64,000 nt of DNA from Hofstenia miamia (lineage: Eukaryota > Xenacoelomorpha > Acoela): NCBI GenBank assembly GCA_004352715.1, contig SCFE01000009.1, positions 1,569,905 through 1,633,904 of the forward strand, in the 5' to 3' direction. How positions within the stretch are numbered: the stretch's first letter is position 1; each line of letters starts with the position of its first letter. A program made the position numbers and the translations under genes. This document shows, piece after piece, positions 33,901-45,900 of the stretch. A model generated the notes under the pieces. That model had not been told where the DNA came from, made no database searches, and saw only the letters and a program-made list of their open reading frames with translations.

Positions 33901-36900
33901 AACCAATTGTGCTGAAAGATTAGACTAAATGATTTTTCATTGTTGTTATTTAGCAATTACCTATAGTTCAACAAATTTTTTTGATTCAAAAAGTTGCAAT
34001 CAGGCACAACAGTATATTATGGAAAAAACATTTAGTATTGCAAAGAACATACATTTCAGCTTCAATAAGTGGGATAGACTTTCGCTTTTTGGACTTCAAT
34101 TTTTCAATTGATTGTATAACAAAATCAGTGAATCCAGAACTATCAACTTTATCTTTCGTAATAATTTCAATATTTTCACTCTCAATTAAATTGTCAATTT
34201 CACATTCAGTGGATTTCTTTTTCTTCGATTTAGGTTTAAAAGTGGATTTTTCATTTTGTAGATCATTAACCTCACATTCATTTAAAGTGGTTCCACAATC
34301 ATTAACTAGACTACACGATTCATTATTCAAATATTTCTTCTTTTTCTTTGCTTTATGTATTACAACTTCACTATCAACCTCACAATTTTCATTCCCAATT
34401 ATAGTTTCTTCATATTCTTTGGCTTTCTTTTTCTTTTTTGTACTAGCTCTAGTTTTGAAATCAGAGTTCCCGTTTTGTATATTGTTAATGCCACATGCGT
34501 TGTAATTGAATTTACATTCATTTACAGGTGCTTCACAGTCATTAATAACACTACCTGCTTCATCATCCACATATTTTTTCTTTTTCTTTGCTTTTCGTAT
34601 TACAACTTCATTATCAACGTCATAAACTTCATTCTCAATTAGATTTTCCTCTTCATATTCTTTGGCCTTCTTTTTCTTTTTTGCACTAGTTCTAGATTTA
34701 ACAGGAAACTGTTTGCTTTCTAGTTCATTAAGGTCAGATTCAGGATAAGCTAGTTCACATTTATTTGAAGAGCTTTCACATTCATTAACTAGATTACATA
34801 GTTCAGCAGCCACATGTTTTTTCTTATTTTTCTTAATCTTTTGTGTTACAACTTCTTCATTATCAACTTCATAAGTTTCACTATGGTGATGACGCTTTTT
34901 CTTTGGTATTACTAAAGTGTGAATTTCATCATTGATAAATGTGTCCTCTTCATTTCCTTGTGGTTTTGAATCACGTTCATCACTTTCCATTCTGTCTTTC
35001 TTTATGGCATTATCTATACCGCATGCTTCATTGTTAACCACTGTGTGACTGTTTACTAAGGAATCATCTTCAAATCCAGAATTGGTTAGGGCTGCTGCAA
35101 ATTCTTTGTTTTCAATAGACTTTGAATTCAATGAATGTTGACTGCCGGACTTCTAAAAATACAATTAATGGCTTTAATATAATACAATAAACTAAGTAAA
35201 AAATAATTTTTTATGTCCAATTATACTTTTCAACAATTAAAACAATTTAAATTATAATATATGTCAGAACACTGAAAAATCTACATAAACTATTAGCCAC
35301 TTTCAAATAATCAACAACATCCTTAAAAAACAAATTGGTTCAGTGACGTCACTACAAATAACACGTACCAAAATTTAGCTAAAACTTACTGCCTGCTGCA
35401 TGAAACTCCAAGCTTCCTCTAAGACGTCATGTCTATTTTCATGAAAACTTGATTTAACAAAATTCTAAATGAAATCATGCATAAACAATTGCTACTGATT
35501 AGCAAAAAATTGAGCAACCACAACTCACATTAATTAATATCATTAAATTCAGCAATAAATCCATGCTAACCAATTCTATGTAACACAATTGATTATCTAT
35601 TATCTACATCTATTTGACTACCTGGAATATATAGCAATTCTAATCATAGAAATCATCTTTCAAATCTGTCCAAATTAAAAAACTGAAGCTAGAGCTTTAA
35701 AATGATACATCAATATTTCGAATTGCTAGTGTGTGGAACAAATTTGATACAAGTGCACTTTCAAAACGTTTTCTACTTTTAAGTGTATTACACAATAAAG
35801 ACCACATTTTAAAATTAGTTGACACCATAAGTCCAAATGAAATGAATTTTATTCAATATTTTGTTAACCCTTTATTTCAAAATGACTCCATACGGAAGCA
35901 CCAAAAATCCCATTTTCATGTATTTTTACAGAATTTACATTTCCATGCTGTACGTTAGATGATCGTATTAATTTACTCACAAATATTGAACGTTGAAAAC
36001 ATGCTCTGCAATATCCAACAGGGTTTTGAATTTCTCAAAAATTTTAAGGTTATTTCACTAAATTTGCGGACAAATAATTGTTCACATGCTTTTTACAATA
36101 GATATTTTGTCTTACTAATGAGAGATTTAATAAAAAACCTTATTCATGAAAAACTGTATCTGAAAGTTAAATGACTCCATCTTGAGTGTTGATTCCATCT
36201 ACGTTGACATAGAACAAATGAGATCAGTAACCTGCTGGGATAAAACAAACATTCAGCCCATAAAAAAACATATTTTGCCAAAAAAATCATTCAAGCGTGC
36301 AATAAAAGTATAGGTGGCGTTGACCTTGCGGACATATGCTAATTGCATTGTATTGCATAAGTCCAAAACAGCGCTGGTACATAACTATATTTTGACATTT
36401 GTAATTGCATCTATGATAATATGATGTAAAATCTTGATTTCAGGTTTAAAGGAATCATTATTTCTCTCAATAACATAACAATAACTCCATACGCATCATT
36501 CCTAAATTTCCTCAAATTTGGTTGAAGCAAAAACCTTTTGTCCCCCATTTTTACACACAACTAACCAAAACTCATGACAGAAAAAGCATGCACACATTAA
36601 CCAATGATCTAACTTACAAAATATCACTAATTGAATGGAAGTATGTAAACTTTGGAATACTTACAAAAAATTTTCCTTTTTTACTAGGTAGATTACTGCA
36701 GCCAACGCATTTCTGAAGGAGACATTTGACATGATAATTTCCTGAAAAATCAGTCATAATTTTCTGTACATTCTAAAAGCACAACAGTAAACATCATGAA
36801 AGTTCACAGATACATTTCCTGTTCGCGCTCAATATTTTGAAAAAAACATTAAATTTACACGGCACTCATATAAATGAAGCAAAGATAGCATGAAATAGTG

Positions 36901-39900
36901 TCAAATGGTTTTCTCAAAGCAAATTTTAAAAAAAACAGGTAGCAAATTGCCATCTAAGTTTCAAATCCATATAAATGTTTAAAAAACTGCCTAGATCTTA
37001 GGAAAAATACCCAAACACCAAAAACATACCTTACACAAAATCTTAGTGTAGGAAATTCATTTAGTACTTCAACCAGAATTCACGGCAATTATCCAAAAAC
37101 CAGCCGTATGTGATAAAAAATCGGAGCATCACCAAAGAATTTAAGAAGAGTCAAACTTATTGATGCTTCAATTATATGCGCTTATGAACAGAAAGAGAGG
37201 TAAGATTTCATATACTGATTCGTCACCCGAAAATTTACTTAATTACGCGATTATTACATACATCACGAATTTTAGCAAAGATTTTTTTCATCAACATGAA
37301 AAACAAAAATGTCATCCTCAACTATTCGAACCTTTACATTATGCGAACAACGCGAAACCCTTTGGTTCAAACTTGTTCGAATAATCGAAGATGCATTGCA
37401 GTAGGTTTTATTACTGGATTACTGTTTCAAATCCTCAATTTACCTAAATCATACTTTAATCCAATTTTCTTGCTTCTGTTCGCCTTTATTTACAGGAGTT
37501 GATCCTTGATATTTTTCTTGTTCAGTGATACATTGCGTATGGTTCACATAGTCATCGCCCCTAAGAAACAACTCTAAATATAAGATTTACAGTGTATATA
37601 TATATATATATATATATATATTGGTGATTTGTAATAAAGTTTTCACATATATTGGTGCTTTGTAACGCTCACCACATATATTGGTGTTATGTAACCAAAT
37701 GGTGTTTTGTACATTGGAAAAAAATTTATATTTTTTNNNNNNNNNNNNNNNNNNNNNNNNNNNNNNNNNNNNNNNNNNNNNNNNNNNNNNNNNNNNNNNN
37801 NNNNNNNNNNNNNNNNNNNNNNNNNNNNNNNNNNNNNNNNNNNNNNNNNNNNNNNNNNNNNNNNNNNNNNNNNNNNNNNNNNNNNNNNNNNNNNNNNNNN
37901 NNNNNNNNNNNNNNNNNNNNNNNNNNNNNNNNNNNNNNNNNNNNNNNNNNNNNNNNNNNNNNNNNNNNNNNNNNNNNNNNNNNNNNNNNNNNNNNNNNNN
38001 NNNNNNNNNNNNNNNNNNNNNNNNNNNNNNNNNNNNNNNNNNNNNNNNNNNNNNNNNNNNNNNNNNNNNNNNNNNNNNNNNNNNNNNNNNNNNNNNNNNN
38101 NNNNNNNNNNNNNNNNNNNNNNNNNNNNNNNNNNNNNNNNNNNNNNNNNNNNNNNNNNNNNNNNNNNNNNNNNNNNNNNNNNNNNNNNNNNNNNNNNNNN
38201 NNNNNNNNNNNNNNNNNNNNNNNNNNNNNNNNNNNNNNNNNNNNNNNNNNNNNNNNNNNNNNNNNNNNNNNNNNNNNNNNNNNNNNNNNNNNNNNNNNNN
38301 NNNNNNNNNNNNNNNNNNNNNNNNNNNNNNNNNNNNNNNNNNNNNNNNNNNNNNNNNNNNNNNNNNNNNNNNNNNNNNNNNNNNNNNNNNNNNNNNNNNN
38401 NNNNNNNNNNNNNNNNNNNNNNNNNNNNNNNNNNNNNNNNNNNNNNNNNNNNNNNNNNNNNNNNNNNNNNNNNNNNNNNNNNNNNNNNNNNNNNNNNNNN
38501 NNNNNNNNNNNNNNNNNNNNNNNNNNNNNNNNNNNNNNNNNNNNNNNNNNNNNNNNNNNNNNNNNNNNNNNNNNNNNNNNNNNNNNNNNNNNNNNNNNNN
38601 NNNNNNNNNNNNNNNNNNNNNNNNNNNNNNNNNNNNNNNNNNNNNNNNNNNNNNNNNNNNNNNNNNNNNNNNNNNNNNNNNNNNNNNNNNNNNNNNNNNN
38701 NNNNNNNNNNNNNNNNNNNNNNNNNNNNNNNNNNNNAAATATTACATGTAACCATTACCAAAATATATTGGCTTAGTTAAATATATTCTGTTCAAACAGC
38801 TTCCTAACATACATTTATAATTTACTACATGTACGGTCACTTTATTGGTGAATTATAGGTCATTAATTTGGATCTAAAATAATATTAATATAGTTCCTAG
38901 AGCTTGGTCATCCAACCATTTGCTGACAATCAATTATTTATTATTATTATTAATACATGTAGAAATGAAACATTAGTCGACTAATCAAGAGAAAAGCCCC
39001 TATGCCTAACATATGTGCACTTTTGTGATCTGGCACAGAGACCCTAGAATCGTTCCCTGTGATGTATCCAGACCACTACTAAACACTGCTTGATTAGCTC
39101 AACATCGTATTAAATAATCAAACTGTTAATATGAAACAAAATAAGAATTCCGAATAAAATTCTTTATCAAACTCTTACAATGGTTTTCAATCTATTTATA
39201 GTATTTCCAAAAGAAATACCTGACGATTCAAATTTGAACTTTCTGCCAAGATGGCGGCTGAAAATAATGAAAGCATCAGTTAGTCAAAAATTATTTTTAT
39301 CAACAGACACAAATATCTCTTGTTTTGACACATGTTGTTTCTTAGTTGCATATTACAAATAAATCTGAAATAACACTAATTGATTTGATTACAATGTTTT
39401 TAATCAACTTCTTTTCGATCTTAATCTCTTTTCATGATGTTTGCAGCTCATTGATGATTTTGTTTGGATGATGCTGCATGCCCCCCTCAGCTTGCATTAT
39501 TTTCAGCACAGCTCGTTCTCCATGCACTAAAGTGTCCGCCTTCCAAATTATCACCTCAGCCTGCTGATTTTAAGAACTGCCTCTCTTTCTGTTGTTATGA
39601 CGTTGGCGTATTTCAGGAACCGTGCTTCTTGAATATTTTCTGCTATCAGTGTCATTTCTCTTAGTTCATTGATTTTCTGTGAAAAGATGTCATAGTATTT
39701 GTGATATAATTGTATTCCTTTAATCCCGATCATGAGTGTCATTTGCGCATCAGCTCTGCTTGTGTGTGCTAGATCTTCTCTGATTTGGTTGTCAGGGTAG
39801 AAAAACATGAAAACTTTCCGTAAACTCCGAGTATTTGCCACATCTTTGTAAAAGAAACTGATGTTGTCCCTTACTTCTTCTTCTGTTATATTATTAGGAT

Positions 39901-42900
39901 CATTTTTATTGATCCGCATCATTGTGACAATTTCTACCCAATTCGTGACATCATAGTAGCGGTATTTCCTTTCCCAGATGTCTGTCCACACTATGTCATT
40001 TACTCCGGAAAATAGCATTATGGCTCTCTTTTTCTGTTCCTCTATTTCCTATCTGAGATCTTGCAGTTGTATGTTGATGGGTCTTCCTTGTGTGTAAAGC
40101 TGGTCTGGTGTTATCGTGCCTTTGATGTAGACCCTTTCTCTATTGTCATTTCATAGCATTATTTCTTTCGACTTTTTATAGTCATCCCGCTCTGTCATGG
40201 CTTTTGCTTTTCTTTCCGTATTCACGTATAACTTATACTTGTGAAGGAATGTCTTTGCCACCTTAACTTCTTTCGGTAATCTCCATCATGGGAGGACCAT
40301 TGGTATTGCAACAGTTTCTGGCGGTGTGCATATTAGGATTTTTGTTTCTATTTGTCTTTCTATGTGTGGATACGAGCCTTCCGTAGTTGATGCTGTAGCT
40401 AGGCCTATTGTGGCGGGGTAATTCATCTTAGCTTCCGAAATTGTCTACAGCCAATTGATTATATGGTTTTAATAGCTCCTCTAATTCTGTTCATGTGAAT
40501 GCTTCAGTGAACATAAGTTTCATCATTGCTACTGTTTGCTGTTCTCTGATGTTCTGGAAATTTCTTTCCTTGATATCTCTAGCTTCTCTTGTAACTTTGA
40601 TTTCAACCAGGAACCGCTCATCATCAGTGTCTATCCATTCTATTGTTTTGGCTGNGGGTAGTTCATTTTAGCTTCTGAAATTGTATCCCAGAATGCTTGT
40701 GTTAATCCCCTCTGGCTCAATTTCAATCGTATCTCTTCCTTGATTTCCACTCTTGAAGTAATGCATTCGACGTCTATAGCCAATTGATTATATGGTTTTA
40801 GTAGCTCTTCTAATTCTGTTTGTGTGAATGCTTCAGTAAACATCAATTTCATTGTTGCAACTGTTTGTTGTTCTCTGATGTTCTGGAAATTTCTCTCCTT
40901 GATGTCTCTAGCTTCTCTCGTAACTTTAATTTCAACCAGGAACCACTCATCATCAGTATCAATCCATTCTATTGTTTTGGCTGGACTGATTTCTCCCCAT
41001 TTCTTGATATTTATCCTGTTGATGGTTGGTTGTGTTTTGGGAGATAATAGTAGTCTGGATGATGTGAGTAGTTGTCCCTCCTCTAGCATTTCTGCTTGGG
41101 ATTTCATAACCATTTCACACAATTCTACTAGTTCAATTATGCCCCCTTGTTTCATCATCTCTGCGCTTCAAATAATCTTAGTAAATGTGCACCATGGACT
41201 ATCTCTTTCATAGCATTCCTTTTTGCGATCAAGGGTTCTCTGCACATTTTTCTGTGCTATCATTTTCCTGATTTTGGCTGTGCTTGTGAGTTTCCTTTTT
41301 ATAATTTTCCTTGTTGTTAGCCATGGTTGGTTTTGGAGTTGCTTTATCCATGTTGCTCCCCACATGTACTTTCTCATGGGCTCATTGAATATCATGACTT
41401 CGCTGGGGCATATCCCCATCTTATTTGTGATGCTTACTACTGATATTTTTCCCATCAGGTTTTCGTTCATTATTGTTCTGCTCAGTATTTTTTCCATTGT
41501 TTGCACTGGCTTCTCTGATCTGTTCAGTGACTCTAGTTTCCCAGTGTGACCTTTTAGTAGCCAATTCTTTGTTTGCGTGTTTATTGGGGCTATCATTATT
41601 TCGTATTTCTTTGCTTTTACTAGTTTGTGGCAGGTATGTCATGAGATTGGTAGTTTTATTGCTAGTATCCATGCCATCATTCTATAGCATATCTCAGGTG
41701 CATTCTTTACTTTGAATAGTAACTGTTTAAAGTCTTTTTTCGTGTTTAATTCAAATGCTCTGTTCACCTTTGTCAGTGCCACTTCTACTGATTTGTGAAA
41801 CTTCCATGATGGTGCATCAATCTTTATTTCTGGCCAACCTTCCTCTACCTTCTGTTGCAATTTTATATTCTTCCAAATCATTTGTATTTGTTGTAAATGT
41901 TCTTGTCGTTGTGTCAGACTACACTTTATGAATAGTGTGTTGGCCTTTTCTATTCCATCCATATCTGACATTAATTCTATTGTTTTTGTTTGTCTGTAGA
42001 GGTCGATTGCAATGCATGGGTCTACCATAATTCTGTAGATCTGTGCCCAGTAATCTATTGTATTAGCTCTGGGATTGTTGTAGTTTTTGGTGTTCTCTCA
42101 AATGGCATGCTTCTTCTAGGTGCTCAGGGATGTCTTGTTGCATTGATATTGTGACAATTACCACTCTGATATTTTGCACCCTTGCCATTCTCATTGTGTC
42201 ATCTATTTTCTGTTCTAAGTTCTTTGTATATTCTTTTTGCTTCAATATATGTATGATTGTGAGATTTTCTTCATCAATGTATATCTCTGGAATTTCAGTG
42301 ATTTTGTCTTTGTAGGCCATTATCACTTGTGTTGTATCCAATGTGAATGCATCATCAAATACAACATGAACCGTACTGCGCATGTATGGCCTTTCTAATG
42401 TTTTATTCATTTCTTGCAGATAACTTATGATGACATTTACTTTTGGTCTATTGTTTGCATCAAGCACAATTGGTAAATACTTCCCTTCAATTCTCACGAC
42501 TTTCCATATGTGGTTTTTTGTTTCCAGGGATAGCTTCACAAATGCATTGTAGCGCATCTTTGATGTTCCCATAAAGTAAGGGAATAAGGTTTCTCCGTTG
42601 ATTTTCAACATTTGTTTTTATCTCTCTTTTGATCTTATACATCTTTCTGAAGTTGTTTCTGAGGAGGTGTGTAGCTGAGTCATCCTTAGTGGTTGCTTAC
42701 TGGTGCTTGGTTCACAGTTTGAGGGCTGTGAATCTGTGCTAATATTTTCTACTGCTTCACCCTTGAATCAGCTTGCAGTTACTCCTATTGGCACTTGACC
42801 AGCTGTGGATCTGGATGAGATGACATCAGCCTTGAATCACTTTCATATCTCCACAGTTCTTCCACCACTTACACCTTCCCCTGGAACTCCTCATGTCTCA

Positions 42901-45900
42901 CCACCTTTGAATCAGCATTGTGGACTTTGAGAGGGAAAGTTGTGCTGCACACCAGTTTTCTGTGTGCCCTTGAATCAGGGGTGCAGATCCCTGGTGGGAG
43001 AGGCTTTTTGTCAATTGGTCTCTCTGCCCTTGAATTGGCCTTGAGGACTACTAGGACGCCTTCTCACTCTACATCATCTGTTCATCAGTTCTTTGTTCTC
43101 ATCCCTTTTGCCCTTGATTCACCATCTGGTTTGAGAACTTCTTCACACTCTCCTTCTCCTGTTTGTTGTTGAGAGCTCCTCTGGTTGTTGGGTTCAGCAC
43201 ACTCTCTTCTTCATTGGGGTGCATCATTTTCCTCTAATTTCCTAAATGCAGTTAGTAAATTTATATCCCATGTTTCAGGGTCATATAAAGGTTTATTTCT
43301 CACTGTCCTCTGGGGCAGAACTCTTCAACTCAAATCATTGTCTCTGATATCTGCTGTGTACTCATCGTCAAATTCTTCTTCATGTAAGCTGTCTAAATCA
43401 TACATATCGTATATAGTTTCATTGCCATTAATTCGGCATATTTTGAATTCAGCATTGTCATCTATTTTTGTCTCTTTGATGTCTACTGTTGCTCTCTTCA
43501 GGTTTTGAAAAGTTAATAGTCTATTATTGTCTAGCATATATTCATTGTTTGGTAGTGTTTGTGTTATCGTGTGGGGGCCAGACCATACTGTTTTCAACTT
43601 CTGGACTTGGTTTGTGTCTGTGAGTTTAATCAGTGTGAATGTGTATACTTTGTCTCCTACCTTGTGTGCATGAACAAAGATTTGTTTATTATAATTGCAT
43701 TCCTGTCTCACTGCCGACTTTTTTATGTTGTGACACATCATTTCATGAATCCCTGTGATCTGGTTTTTTAGTTGTTGTATGTATGCTTTGCTCAATTTTC
43801 CACTGTAGTTGGTGTACTGCATCAAAAGTGGGGTTGCCACCTCTCTTCTGAACATTGCCTTGAATGTTGATACTCCAGTTGTTGCATGTACCAAGGTGTT
43901 ATAATAGTATTCGATCATTTTGATAACCTCTCTCCATCTGCTTCCTCCTATTCATGTTGTTGCTACTCTGATTAGCTTAATTAGTGTTCAATTGAGTCTT
44001 TCTACTGCTCCATTAGCCTGTGGATGGTATGTGGTTGTTTCATTCACTTGTTATTTCTAGGAGCTTCACCATTTCTTGGAAAAGTCTGCTTTCAAATTGA
44101 GGCCCCTTGTCTGTTATGATCATTTCCATTGGTCCCAATCTCAGTATCCACTATTTTAAAACTATCTCGGCTGTGGTTTCCACTGTGGTGTTTTGCATCA
44201 GGACCATCCTTGCATATTTGGTGAAATTGTCTACCATTACTAGTAAATACTGATAGCCTTCTGCGTCCTTCAATAACATCTCAAGATCTATGTGGACTAT
44301 TTTGTTAGGTTGAGTTGCGATGATTTTTTCTAGCAGTGCTTGTTGCATTGGGAAGTGCTGTTTGTTGTTGAGGAGGCATGTAGTGCACTTATAAATGATG
44401 TTGTCCACGACTTTCCTGATGGCTGTCATTATGAATCGTGCATTGAACATTTTCTCCATCTGTGTATTCCTAAGTGACCCTTCTCATGTATCTTCCATAT
44501 TAATTCTCTCTTGAAGTAGTCGGGTATTGCAATGCAGTTATTCCCAGCTTCAATAGTAGTCGGGTATTGCAATGCAGTTATTCCCAGCTTCAATGTATAG
44601 AAGTCCGTTCCTGTTGATCTTCCATTTGTATCTTTCATAGTATCCTGCTGTTCATTTAGATAGTGTGTTTCAAGGTTCCCTGATCTTCTTTATGATCTCA
44701 CCTAGGATTATATCATCTTTTTGTTTGTCAACTATCTCTTGTTCAGTTATTTCTTCTCTTATCAGTATCAGTAGTACCACTTGAACTTTTTTGTCCACAT
44801 TTATTTCTGGTAGTCCTTTGTATTCAGTGTGTGGCAGGAACTGAAATTGCTTCTTCTCTCCGTCTATTTTCACTGCATCTCTCTGGTATTCTGGAAGTGA
44901 TGTCCAGAAGTCCGCATTATTATGTAATGTGCCTTTTCTATGTTCAATCATAAATGTGAATTCGTTTAGGTATTCAATCCACCAATAAACTATTCCTGAC
45001 TTGTCTCCCAAGAACTTCTTCAGCCAGGCCAATCCACTATTGTAATCTGGTGTGTTGAGGGAGGGTAATTTCGTGAGTTCTTCTTTGATGTTGTCCAATT
45101 CCTCCTGCTCTTGCCAGGTCCATATGAATGGTACTGACTTCTTCATTAATTGCATCATCTTCACTGTCTGACGAGCTATATTTGGAATAAAGGTTCCATT
45201 ATAATTGAAGAATCCCATGATTCTCTGCATATCTTTTTTGTTGTTTGGTTTTTCTATCTTTCAGATCATCTCTCTGGCATTGTCCTTCATGCATATTCTG
45301 CCTTTCTCTATTGTTCTTCCAAGGAACACTATCTTCTCTTTCAGGATGTTGCACTTATTTCCGTTAATGCAAAGTCCTGCATTTTCTAGAATCATTAACG
45401 TCCTCTCTAGTTTTTCCAGGTGTTCTTGGACTGTATTGCTAATGACTATGATGTCATCTATATAAGCATTGACTCCCTCCTCCATTCTATGTGTCTTGTT
45501 CTTCAATACCTTTGTAATATACCTCTGAAATGNTGCATCATCTTCACTGTCTGACGAGCTATATTTGGAATAAAGGTTCCATTATAATTGAAGAATCCCA
45601 TGATTCTCTGCATATCTTTTTTGTTGTTTGGTTTTTCTATCTTTCAGATCATCTCTCTGGCATTGTCCTTCATGCATATTCTGCCTTTCTCTATTGTTCT
45701 TCCAAGGAACACTATCTTCTCTTTCAGGATGTTGCACTTATTTCCGTTAATGCAAAGGAACACTATCTTCTCTTTCAGGATGTTGCACTTATTTCCGTTA
45801 ATGCAAAGTCCTGCATTTTCTAGAATCATTAACGTCCTCTCTAGTTTTTCCAGGTGTTCTTGGACTGTATTGCTAATGACTATGATGTCATCTATATAAG

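Noticed and set aside
33981-34642. Plus-strand hydrophobic ORFs (F/L/S-rich) that look like membrane proteins
   Set aside because: They are antisense shadows of the lysine-rich LYAR exon: AAG/AAA codons read backwards give CTT/TTT.
34053-35152. Assignment of the lysine-rich exon to GPATCH4
   Set aside because: Similar tails exist in GPATCH4, but no G-patch exon was found, and the upstream exons (SNLPSKKGKFF, NFVKSSF...EEAWSFM) and the zinc-finger exon match LYAR.
37595-37712. ATATTGGTG repeats as a CRISPR array
   Set aside because: Only three imperfect 30-bp units with no unique spacers, in a eukaryotic context.
42063-42611. ORF3 as a retroviral-type envelope gene
   Set aside because: No signal peptide, furin-like site, fusion peptide or transmembrane segment is visible in any ORF3 frame.
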